From Cephalothrix simula (Eukaryota > Nemertea > Palaeonemertea > Archinemertea > Cephalotrichidae), in the NCBI GenBank assembly GCA_035591015.1, contig JAXIUW010166670.1, positions 1,649 to 12,979 on the forward strand: 11,331 bases of DNA. Direction: 5' to 3'. Of the stretch, positions 1-7,511 are shown piece by piece. The notes under the pieces were generated by a model, which ran no database searches, was not told the origin of the DNA, and was given only the letters and a program-made list of their open reading frames with translations. The position numbers and the translations under genes were made by a program. The stretch's first letter is position 1. Each line of letters starts with the position of its first letter.

Positions 1-109
1 TCACTATAAAGCTTCTGTGTAGTGTATAACTGTATATGTTCCGGAGTGGAAGTTTTTTGGGACCCGGAACACCGGAACCCAAATGTTTTGGAAGTAAATA
101 TTTTGGAAG

Positions 110-147
110 ATAGGATTGTATATTAAATAGGATTGTATATTAAATAG
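110..147. repeat. 17 bp tandem repeat, 2.2 copies
   Basis: The unit ATAGGATTGTATATTAA is present at 110-126 and again at 127-143 without mismatch, followed by a partial third copy (ATAG). It is probably a replication-slippage product. Confidence 0.9.
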
Positions 148-430
148 CTAAATCACAGCTGAGGCAAAAGGTGTTCACAAGAATAGGCCACATCTGGTTT
201 CAGCTCACCAAATGTGAGCTTAGTGCTTTCGCCTGCGCAGTGGTGGAAAAAATATGGGATCCTAGCTCCCAGGAAGGAATAATGCTCGCAGGAAATTTTT
301 TTGATGACTGTTAAAATTTTTTTGCATATATAATTCAAACAATCTAATCAATAAGGATTTATATGTTTGGCAATAATTGCCTTTGTAGAGCGTTATAGGC
401 TATATACCAAATACTTAGCTTGTTGCTTAG

Positions 431-527
431 GCCATCACAGTAAATTCCTGTGAGGCCAGCACAGGAAATTCCTGTGAGATCAGCACAGGAAATACAAAAT
501 TCTTGTGAGGCTAGCATAGGAAATTAG
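431..527. repeat. ~24 bp minisatellite with palindromic units
   Basis: About three and a half units are visible. The central part of each unit reads TTCCTGTG, a short spacer, then CACAGGAA, so each unit is itself an inverted repeat. Units one and two are spaced 24 bp apart. The third is shifted by a 7 bp insertion and carries several substitutions. A degenerate partial unit precedes the first. Confidence 0.8.
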
Positions 528-841
528 AAATGTTTTCATATGATTTTGATTGTCCCTCACAACAACGTCTTTGCTTGAATATTACAAAAATCTCTATATC
601 AGACTTAACAAATACATGTAGCTCACAAATTGCAAAATTGCATGCCTTATGCTTCAAATTGCTTCGCTTATGCCCCCAGTATTAGTGTATCATAAAATGC
701 TTCGATTGTCTTGAAAATTGGAACACAACTGCATGACCTAATTATATAGGACTTTTTAAAATCCCTTTTTTGGGGTAAATCAGGGACCAAAACGCCAAAG
801 CAATCTCCTCCTAGGTTATTTTTCGGATTTAAATTAAACCT

Positions 842-923
842 ATGTGGAAGCTTCCTTGATAGCTTATGAAAACACAAATCACATGTGGAAGCTTCCTTGA
901 TAGCTTATGAAAAGACAAATCAC
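842..923. repeat. 41 bp direct tandem duplication
   Basis: A 41 bp unit beginning ATGTGGAAGCTTCC and ending in ACAAATCAC occurs at 842-882 and again at 883-923, with one substitution seen (AACACAAAT against AAGACAAAT). The near identity points to a recent duplication. It contains no gene. Confidence 0.9.
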
Positions 924-1404
924 ATATTCGAAATCCATTTTTCTCTTAAGTTAGTACCCTAGAAGTCATCAAAAGTCAAAATGGGAATGGACCAGTGTAG
1001 TATTAGAGTGAATTTTCAAAGTGGTCGTATAAGGTAGGTAAAACATATATTTGAAAGCTTATGAAATAAGAAAACGAAGTTAAATGGGGCCATTTTTCTG
1101 TGACACATAGTTTAGCCGCTAGAGCCATATCATCAAGTGAGCTACGCGCCATTGGCGTATTTTGATATAAAGTCCTAAAACACAACGTTTTCCTAAATAT
1201 GCATATATATGTGTAACACAACTATGTTATCAAGTTTTTTGAATTGTGAGTTCTTAACAACTTATTGCAAAATTGCAGAGGCGAGACCTGATTAATATTT
1301 TCATGAGGTAGTATACTTTGGTCGGCTCAAATAGACGGTTATCGGATCACTTTGTTGTACATTATGAATTAAACGTGTTCTAAAACTCGTGTATTTGTAT
1401 TTTT

Positions 1405-1406
1405 AG
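1405..1406 (+). other. Candidate 3' splice acceptor before gene A
   Basis: A T-rich tract (GTGTATTTGTATTTTTAG) ends in AG at 1405-1406, 58 bp upstream of the ATG of gene A. The reading frame of gene A is closed just upstream by an in-frame TGA at 1438-1440, so an exon starting at 1407 would begin with 5' untranslated sequence. Two short out-of-frame upstream ATGs (1436 and 1442) lie in that stretch. The first leads into an ORF that overlaps the main start; the second encodes only five residues. The acceptor is inferred from motif only. Confidence 0.5.
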
Positions 1407-1464
1407 AGACTGCCTTGTGAAAATCAAGCCAACTCTATGAAATGCAACAAGAACGTTGATCATA

Positions 1465-4308
1465 ATGTCATTCAAATGTACGAGATGTGAATATGTGACT
1501 GGTACTGCCGGATCACTGAATTACCACGTTTCGCAGAAACACGAAAAGGAAAAATTTGTTACTTGTGAATTATGCAAGTTCACATGTTCTAATCAGTTTG
1601 TTCTTAAAAAACACTTATCTGTGGCACACTGTGAGGCAAAGTATATTGATTGTATAAACTGTGACTTTAAATGTAAAACCCGCTCACAACTTTTACAGCA
1701 TGAACGATTAGTTCATAAAATTGGGGATCGAAAAATTGAGACCCGTTCCTCGGATACAAAATGTGATAGTTTAATCGGTGGGATTGATGATGATGTTCAG
1801 AATTTACAAAAGAATTGCCTGAAATCCTCTATTTCTAAAACTAGTTTAATAAAAACTGAATCTACTTATGATTATAAAGCTGCTAAATCTTTCTTCATCA
1901 AAATTATAAAAAAGGACATTAGTGATAATAAGGATAAACTTAGTGATAGCAAGAAATTAGTTGAACAAATAAACTCTTCAAAAGACGAAAGACCCACGAA
2001 GGAATCGTGTTTAGGAAAATCTACTGACTTGGTGCAGGCTAGAAAGCGAGTACATTTTAACGCAATAGAACCAACAGGATCAGCTAAGGTTGAAAAAATA
2101 ATTCATTCCATTGAAGATGATTACGAAAAACCTATTAAACAAAGGCGTCGGTTGTTAGACTGTAAATATTGTGACTTTAAATGTGTAAATACTACTCAGC
2201 TACAAAAGCATGTCAAAGTGACTCATCCAGGTGACAAGTCAAAAAGAGATAAGGCCTTTCACTGTGATCAATGTGATTATAAAGGAAATTATGCGATCAA
2301 TTTGAAATATCATGTAGCCAGGGTTCACGAACATAAAAGAACTCTGTCGTGTGAAGAATGCAGTTACAAATGTGTGCGGCCCAACGAGTTAAGACAACAT
2401 ATTACGTCTGCTCACGGAAAAACAGAAAAAGGAACTTACAAATGTAAACTTTGTGATTTCGTTAGTTTCAAACCTTCGCATCTTTTGCGGCATGTAAAAA
2501 CTCATGGTAATGAATTGGATTACCGATGTAATAAGTGCGACCTTACGTTTCGTCATCAAGTGTCACTTACAAATCATATGCAAACATTTCATGAGGGAAA
2601 CGTCTTTAGTTGCGGGATGAGTAAACTTAAGTTTGTTTCTGCATCCGAAGTTGAACGCCATTTTGAAGTGCAGCATCAAAATTTGACTGTGACAAAGTTG
2701 GACTCTGCTCAGTGTGAGAAAATATCTCTCGAAAAAAGTTCATTGAGTCGCCATATATCAGCAGATTATGGTGGTGAATTAAATTACAATAAATCAATTT
2801 CTAACAAAGATCAGGTTTTCAGTACAATTTGTCAAACAAAATCAAAGAATACTGCAAAACCTTGTGAAGCAGTTGCAGATTCATCAAAATCTGGTTTAAG
2901 TTTAGCTTCTGGGACGAACTCCGTACGTTCTAATCTTCTATCACCCATTATAGCCAACCCAGAAAAAGATCGCAAACCAAAATTGATTGTTTATAGCCCT
3001 AACAATGAAAATGCTTCCGAGCTACAAGATGCAAAGTCACTGATCTGTGCCACATGCAAATATGTGGGCTGTAGCAAAGACGATTTAAGAAAACATGTAG
3101 CAGAAGTTCATGACTCTTATAAATCATTTTCATGTCAACTTTGTTCTTCAAACTTTTCAAGAGAAGCAACTCTCGAAAGACACGTAAAAATTGTTCATTT
3201 TAATACTAAAAAAAGTAAAGCAGTACATGTAACTGAAAGTCCTAAAACGGAACAACATGAAAACGTCAAAACCTATACCTCTTCCTCAGCAACTTCTTCT
3301 CTATCTGATTCTGAACTTCTTGCACTTCTAATATCAAATGATAAAGCACCAAAAGTTCACCAAAATGTTAAAACTAATAAACGTAAATTATCTAAGTATG
3401 TAAGTAAAGCAAAAACTAAAAGTCCTAAAATGGAACCACCTGAAAACGTCAAAACCAATACTTCTTCCTCAGCAACTTCTTCTGGATCTGATTCTAAACT
3501 TCTTGCACTTCTAACATCAAATGATGAAGCAGCTGAAGTTCACCAAAATGTTAAAACTTATGAATGTAATTTATGTAGTTTTACGACTTATGACCACTGG
3601 AATTTGTTACTTCACGAAGCAGAGGATCATTCAAAAAATAATGAACACAAATGTGAGGCGTGTGATATATCATTTATCTCAAATGATGCTTTCAAAAGAC
3701 ATTCTTTTGTTTGTACCAATCAACCCACGAGAAAGTACAAGTGTAGATTATGTAGCTTTTTTACAAGTTACAAAGCAAATTTGATATGCCACGAAGCACT
3801 GGAGCATTCGAAAGAAAAACCGTTTTATTGTACTTCGTGTAAATTATCTTTTTTTACTCAAAAGGCTTTAAATGCACACATATTAAACAGTTTATTGTGT
3901 GAAAGTAGTTTAAGGTCTAATGTTAATGATGCAGGAAATGCACCAAATTTTAACGTATCTGAAACTTATTCCAAAGAAATGGTACATGGATTACTTTCAA
4001 ATGATCATGAAATATTTGAAAATGAATATGATATTTCAGACGATGAAAACGGTCTTCGTTTTCATTTAGACAAATTGAGCCTTATTTGCCGTCTTTGTGG
4101 CTCATTTACTCAAGATGGAATAGCAGTGAAAGATTTTGGAACGGAAATTATGCTTCGAACTAATGTTGATGTATCAAAAGATGATTTATATATAAATCCT
4201 CAATATATGTGCAAAATTTGTCTTGAAAAATTAAAAGAGGAGGATTGTTTTGAAGTTTTTGAATTTAAACCTCATTCTAAATTTTGTTTGTTATGTACCT
4301 GTATGTAA
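1465..4308 (+). CDS. C2H2 zinc-finger protein with C-terminal RAG1-like zinc module (gene A)
   Basis: The product is 947 residues and probably a nuclear DNA-binding protein. ATG 1465 is chosen because it is the first in-frame ATG after a TGA at 1438 and has A at -3. Fingers, by first Cys: 5, 34 and 63 (N-terminal trio); a charged Lys/Ser/Asp linker, 85-225, ending in a basic KQRRR stretch; then 233, 267, 296, 327 and 355. A finger at 383 has Ser where the second Cys should be, and a remnant follows it. A second cluster has fingers at 528 and 557, two 61-residue repeats at 593-699, and fingers at 701, 730 (CCHC), 760 and 789 (the last poorly formed). The C-terminal module has C875/C878, C916/C919 and H937/C941/C944. 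Linkers are mostly divergent from TGEKP. The reading frame is intact. The DNA target and partners are unknown. The coding part in view has no intron. Confidence 0.9.
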   Translation: MSFKCTRCEYVTGTAGSLNYHVSQKHEKEKFVTCELCKFTCSNQFVLKKHLSVAHCEAKYIDCINCDFKCKTRSQLLQHERLVHKIGDRKIETRSSDTKCDSLIGGIDDDVQNLQKNCLKSSISKTSLIKTESTYDYKAAKSFFIKIIKKDISDNKDKLSDSKKLVEQINSSKDERPTKESCLGKSTDLVQARKRVHFNAIEPTGSAKVEKIIHSIEDDYEKPIKQRRRLLDCKYCDFKCVNTTQLQKHVKVTHPGDKSKRDKAFHCDQCDYKGNYAINLKYHVARVHEHKRTLSCEECSYKCVRPNELRQHITSAHGKTEKGTYKCKLCDFVSFKPSHLLRHVKTHGNELDYRCNKCDLTFRHQVSLTNHMQTFHEGNVFSCGMSKLKFVSASEVERHFEVQHQNLTVTKLDSAQCEKISLEKSSLSRHISADYGGELNYNKSISNKDQVFSTICQTKSKNTAKPCEAVADSSKSGLSLASGTNSVRSNLLSPIIANPEKDRKPKLIVYSPNNENASELQDAKSLICATCKYVGCSKDDLRKHVAEVHDSYKSFSCQLCSSNFSREATLERHVKIVHFNTKKSKAVHVTESPKTEQHENVKTYTSSSATSSLSDSELLALLISNDKAPKVHQNVKTNKRKLSKYVSKAKTKSPKMEPPENVKTNTSSSATSSGSDSKLLALLTSNDEAAEVHQNVKTYECNLCSFTTYDHWNLLLHEAEDHSKNNEHKCEACDISFISNDAFKRHSFVCTNQPTRKYKCRLCSFFTSYKANLICHEALEHSKEKPFYCTSCKLSFFTQKALNAHILNSLLCESSLRSNVNDAGNAPNFNVSETYSKEMVHGLLSNDHEIFENEYDISDDENGLRFHLDKLSLICRLCGSFTQDGIAVKDFGTEIMLRTNVDVSKDDLYINPQYMCKICLEKLKEEDCFEVFEFKPHSKFCLLCTCM
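3241..3561 (+). repeat. 183 bp in-frame coding repeat in gene A (61 aa, about 1.75 copies)
   Basis: Two copies start with PKTE and PKME, at 3241 and 3424, exactly 183 bp apart. Each carries NVKT, a Ser/Thr run (TSSSATSS) and a block reading SDS-K/E-LLALL-T/I-SND, so each contains an LxxLL motif. The second copy stops after VHQNVKTYE, where a zinc finger begins. The repeat forms the flexible linker between finger clusters. Gene B carries the same arrangement with the same 183 bp spacing. Confidence 0.9.
4072..4305 (+). other. Encoded C-terminal CxxC/CxxC/HxxxCxxC module of gene A (RAG1 N-region-like)
   Basis: These codons encode residues 870-947. Seen directly: ICRLCG, then a ~37-residue spacer rich in Asp, then INPxxMCxxCLEKL, then FxPHSxFCLLC at the end. 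From recalled family knowledge, the non-core N-terminal region of vertebrate RAG1 (upstream of its RING finger) and of related transposon proteins has CRICG, IHPxxxCxxC and PHxxxCxxC in the same order, and the last two motifs have the same internal spacing. The insect ZAD domain shares the two CxxC pairs but normally lies at the N-terminus and lacks the closing HxxxCxxC. Its likely role is zinc binding and dimerisation or protein contact. This is inferred from motif spacing; no alignment was run. Confidence 0.6.
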
Positions 4309-4690
4309 ATATTTTTACAATGATTGCTCTTGAATTCGTACATTGTACAAGTTTAGGCGTTATACTAGTGACATCTCAATTCTAGAATCTAGAGTTATCT
4401 GCGCGTTTTTCGTTGTTATCAAATTTTATTTTTACAGATTCTTTATTCTTATACATACATATGTGTGCTTAAAATATAAAATGTAAAAATGAATTTAAAT
4501 ATTTTTACAGGAATAATGTTTTGTTTTTAAGGGGAATGCTCCTTTAAATGTTTAATGCATGTACATTATGTAGTTTATATGTTTAATCATAACTGTGATT
4601 TATCTGTACTAAGTAATTAATTCTGTGATCTTGACGGCTAGGTTATAATATTTGTTTCTAGTTTCGAAAGCCTTTCTGTTGAATTTTATT
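4309..4690 (+). other. 3' UTR and proximal 3' flank of gene A
   Basis: This stretch is homologous, with substitutions and short indels, to the flank after gene B (10374 onward). Shared blocks include ATCTGCGCGTTTTTCGTTG and GGGGAATGCTCCTT. No AATAAA is seen here. The nearest candidates for poly(A) signals are variants such as AATATAAA near 4474, while AATAAA first appears near 4979 inside the palindromic element. The end of the transcript cannot be fixed. Confidence 0.5.
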
Positions 4691-4694
4691 GAAC

Positions 4695-5025
4695 AAATAG
4701 CAAATCCAATAGCAAACATTTTTAGTAATTTAAACTTTATTATATAGCAACATGTTTCGACTTCATCATAAGTCTTTTTCACGCATACTAAACGATTATA
4801 AAATAATACCGATTTTATACATATGATACGATAATTACATGGATTAATTAACTTAATTCAAATATAAACAATTATTGAGTTGTTATGTTATCATATGTAT
4901 AAAATCAGTATTATTTTGTAATCGTTTAGTATGCTTGAAAAAGACTTTATATGATGAAGTCGAAACATGTTGCTATATAATAAAGTTTAAATTACTAAAA
5001 ATGTTTGCTATAGGATTTGCTATTT
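4695..5025. mobile_element. Palindromic (foldback-type) MITE
   Basis: Two arms, about 4695-4833 and 4884-5025, are near-perfect reverse complements around a ~50 bp AT-rich loop. Landmarks in the left arm are CAACATGTTTCGACTTCATC and AGCATACTAAACGATTA-like sequence, which return inverted in the right arm. The paralogous flank of gene B reads straight across this point (around 10849-10870) with no such hairpin, so this is an insertion specific to copy A. Exact ends and the target-site duplication are unclear; the inserted block may extend to about 4691-5057. It encodes no protein, and the superfamily is not identified. The small open frame on the right arm is not a gene. Confidence 0.75.
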
Positions 5026-5091
5026 TATTATTTGTTAAAACTTTCAATTTACCGGACTAATAATATAATAAAGTTTTTTTTTAAATTATAA

Positions 5092-5523
5092 TTTGTAGCT
5101 TATATAATTGCATTTGCACGAATGTGTTGTTTTTAGATGACTATAAAGTCGCAAGGTTTAGATGACTCTCAATCATAAATGGTACGCCAACTTTCATTGG
5201 GCATTTTCGATGTCTCTTGGAACTAGTTTTACTATTTTACATAGTTTTACTATTTTACATACTACATTTTTATTTCTACTGTTTTTAGCACCTTTCAAGT
5301 ATAAAAGAATACATGTTATAAGTCTATGGTATAACTGATCCCTAAAATAAGAAATATATTGGGAGCTAGAAAAGGATGTTCTCAAATACACAAACACATG
5401 GCCTTTGGTGACATCACATGGACCCACTTGAATACCAAATTATGATGTAAAGAGACCATTTTATCGAAAAGTAATTAAGTTGAATTTAACTCAAGATCTC
5501 TAAGACAGGATATCTTTGATGAC
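5092..5523. repeat. Distal 3' flank duplicated after gene B
   Basis: Starting at TTTGTAGCTTATATAATTGC this segment is homologous to 10871-11250, ending at GGATATCTTTGATGAC in both. It is non-coding and has many indels between copies. An 18 bp tandem duplication (TAGTTTTACTATTTTACA at 5224-5241 and 5242-5259) is private to this copy. It marks the right limit of the duplicated unit as far as can be seen, because copy B is then interrupted by another repeat. Confidence 0.8.
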
Positions 5524-5813
5524 ATTTTAAGTATCTAAAAACTTTAAAAAATGGAAATGAAAAGGGCATCTTGTTGTAAAATTGGCTGCGAAATCACAAC
5601 TGAAATATTTTAAAACGCTTAAGCTATTTTGAGAATAGTGTTATGATTATTGTATCCGCGAATTAAACCCGCTCTAATTTGGATCTGGTAATGGAAAATG
5701 GAAGTTAGTTTTTGTTGGAATCCTTTTGTTAAGAGCCATATTTTCTAAGAATCAGGCAGATTGTGATACATTAAGTCATTGGTTTTTTTTTCCTTTTCAA
5801 GTATGTTGTGGTA
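5524..5813. other. Intergenic sequence with no recognisable feature
   Basis: AT-rich sequence with no open frame of note, no tandem repeat and no visible similarity to the other parts of the window. Confidence 0.6.
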
Positions 5814-6248
5814 GTGTTAGTTGAGAATAGTTGAAGCTGAAATATTTTTGAAAAATATCGACTTTTGTGGTTTTTGAATAAATTGGCAAATCTCACATCT
5901 GTGACTTCCTTAAGTCCATTTATAATAATCGGAGGTATAAAAAAAACGAACCAATATTTTTCATAAAGGGTTAGATAGCCCTGTGCGTAGGAGTGACAAA
6001 TATTTCCGGCCCACACTCCTCATTTTTATGATGAAAAACCGGATACTATGGATTCTTAAACTGTATTTTTTGGTGATCAAAATAAGTCTTCCAGAGTCCC
6101 TCGTCATCCCTATTACGAGTAGTAACGTCATACATCGGTTTCGCCTCGTTCTAAAGGGGTAAACATTGCTGCTGTTGCCATATTGGCCATGTTGGTTGGC
6201 CTACCATATAATCCGTGCAACAATACTTCCTGGGGAAACGGGCCTTAT

Positions 6249-6256
6249 AGATGATT
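6249..6256. other. Left 8 bp target-site duplication of the hAT-like MITE
   Basis: AGATGATT here pairs with AGTTGATT at 6705-6712, one mismatch. The 8 bp length is the hAT norm, and the mismatch suggests that the insertion is not very recent. Confidence 0.75.
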
Positions 6257-6704
6257 CAGTGGCGTAGCGCAGTTTTCGGGGCCCTTGGTCAAAATTGGCG
6301 ATGAGGCCCCCCTGAGGTTAAAAAATCTTGAAACATCGATCGTTCAACTTCAAGACCGAGGAATAGTTTGTATAACTTATGACAAACAAATGGCCTGTGG
6401 CCGCTTGGTATTATTATCTTATTTTTTTCGGTTCCGGTATTTTTACCTCCAGCAAAGGAAATAATGTTGGGTATCTTAAATGAGTACTTGACGAAAAGTG
6501 TTATTTGTTAGACAAAGATTCGACCATCTTGGGGCCTTGGGTACGGGAATTACTAGATATCTTTCCTTTCAAAATTTCCCGCAGCCGCACTTATATGATA
6601 CAAAAATACACGAAATTTTTTGTGTGCATTTTTTCGTGGGGCCCCCTGGGCGTCGAGGGCCCTTGGACTTCGACCAACCCTGACCATACAGCGCTACGCC
6701 ACTG
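6257..6704. mobile_element. hAT-like non-autonomous element (MITE), 448 bp
   Basis: Perfect 14 bp terminal inverted repeats CAGTGGCGTAGCGC occupy 6257-6270 and, inverted, 6691-6704. The ends begin with CAG, and flanking 8-mers AGATGATT (6249-6256) and AGTTGATT (6705-6712) match at seven of eight positions. Both are as known for the hAT superfamily. Subterminal sequence is GC-rich with GGGCCC runs, unlike the AT-rich surroundings. No transposase is encoded; the overlapping open frames of about 60 aa have no recognisable domain. The opposite arm of the inverted repeat shows the uninterrupted site near 7799-7812, supporting insertion. Confidence 0.85.
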
Positions 6705-7015
6705 AGTTGATTGGGGACATCCATATAGTTACCAAATCGAGCGTTAAAGTTTTGGCACCTTATCGCTCTGATAAATTACATCAAGAATCCTTTCTTGATT
6801 ACATGTAGAGAATTTTTTCTAACTCTATTAGCATGGATCCCAAAATTTTTGAAAACATTATTTTTATGAAAACCTAGATCTAGTACATCAATATTAGGAT
6901 AGGAACCTATACTCTGAAACCTAGATTTGTACCATTTTTGGTCAAAAATTGACATTTTGGTGAGTTGCGGCCATGTTGAGACCTTAATTAATGATATGAT
7001 GCAAAGCATCTAAGA

Positions 7016-7511
7016 TCTATTTAAAAACACAAAGCGTATGGGCTTATAGTTCAATCAAAAAATGTTCAAAATCAGCCCCAAACTATAAAATCATCGTCAT
7101 AAGTTTGTTTTAAGTTGTTTATGTCTGCAAAGGCATTGGTTTTACTGTATCGCTCCACTCGGGAGGGGTAATGCGATTTTATTCGGACTTTTCTCAAATT
7201 TGAAGTTGATTATGAACATTTTTTGATTGAACCACTAGGAACTACGAACTAGGAAATTTATTTTCTTTTTGCTATGTATATACAAAATATGCATTGATTT
7301 TTGATAATATTTATAATTTGATTTTTACATTAATTATTTTAGGAATTTAAATATTTATGTACAGTATATACAAGCAAGGAAGTACCACCGGCATAAATCG
7401 GACCACGTAAGGGCCCTGTCGCTTTCGCCGATGGCAAACCTGCAGAATATTTACGTTGAATACACATATTAAAAATGAAAATCTGAGATAACAATTAGCA
7501 ATTTTCATGTT
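7016..7511. other. Spacer of the large inverted repeat, with a nested inverted repeat
   Basis: This ~500 bp spacer separates the two arms. It contains a nested inverted repeat: 7049-7081 (GTTCAATCAAAAAATGTTCA and on) against 7200-7232, about 29 of 33 positions complementary. It also holds an AT-rich stretch (7250-7370) and a short relatively GC-rich block (about 7380-7442, with GGGCCCTGTCGCTTTCGCCG). No gene is seen. Confidence 0.65.

Larger units (their letters stand above)
1..1404. other. Non-coding 5' flank of gene A
   Basis: No convincing gene is seen here on either strand. The open frames are short (72 aa or less), have no recognisable domain, and include low-complexity stretches. The region holds three local tandem repeats, listed separately, and is otherwise AT-rich unique sequence. 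It may contain the promoter, an upstream 5' UTR exon or intron sequence of the gene that follows, because a splice acceptor sits at its right edge. No promoter element can be named with confidence. Confidence 0.6.
5814..7015. repeat. Left arm of a large imperfect inverted repeat
   Basis: This stretch is the reverse complement, with many substitutions, of 7512-8026. Block one is 5814-5870 (pairs with 7967-8026, sharing AAATATTTTTGAAAAATATCG). Block two is 6092-6256 continued at 6713-7015 (pairs with 7512-7939, sharing GCAACTCACCAAAATGTCAA inverted). About 220 bp at 5871-6091 replaces ~30 bp in the other arm, and the 448 bp MITE at 6257-6704 interrupts block two. It has no coding potential beyond chance open frames. 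It is probably an old repetitive element present in two opposed copies, or a foldback element. Confidence 0.75.

Noticed and set aside
668-1221. Minus-strand open frames of 69 and 72 aa
   Set aside because: No start context, domain or coding bias could be recognised. One runs into the 41 bp tandem duplication.
1456-1464. A start codon for gene A at 1456, giving three extra residues
   Set aside because: 1456-1458 is TTG, not a plausible initiator for an animal nuclear gene. The first in-frame ATG is 1465.
1627-1633. CACTGTG, resembling a RAG recombination signal heptamer; similar strings near 2259 and 8718
   Set aside because: They lie inside coding sequence, where the His-Cys codons CAC-TGT followed by G generate the string. 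No nonamer at the right spacing was found.
3521-3784. An 87 aa + strand frame inside gene A, and its counterparts inside gene B (8347-8679, 9658-9852)
   Set aside because: They are shifted-frame shadows of the zinc-finger coding sequence.
4072-4305. Reading the C-terminal module as an insect ZAD domain
   Set aside because: The two CxxC pairs fit, but position at the C-terminus and the closing PHxxxCxxC fit the RAG1 N-region better. It is kept as the main alternative, not the call.
6498-6808. Three overlapping + strand open frames of about 60 aa
   Set aside because: They sit across the GC-rich right half of the hAT-like MITE and its junction, have no domain, and are chance frames.
6776-7009. 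A 77 aa minus-strand frame similar to a + strand frame at 7580-7768
   Set aside because: The similarity is explained by the non-coding inverted repeat. The frames do not stay aligned through indels, so no protein selection is evident.
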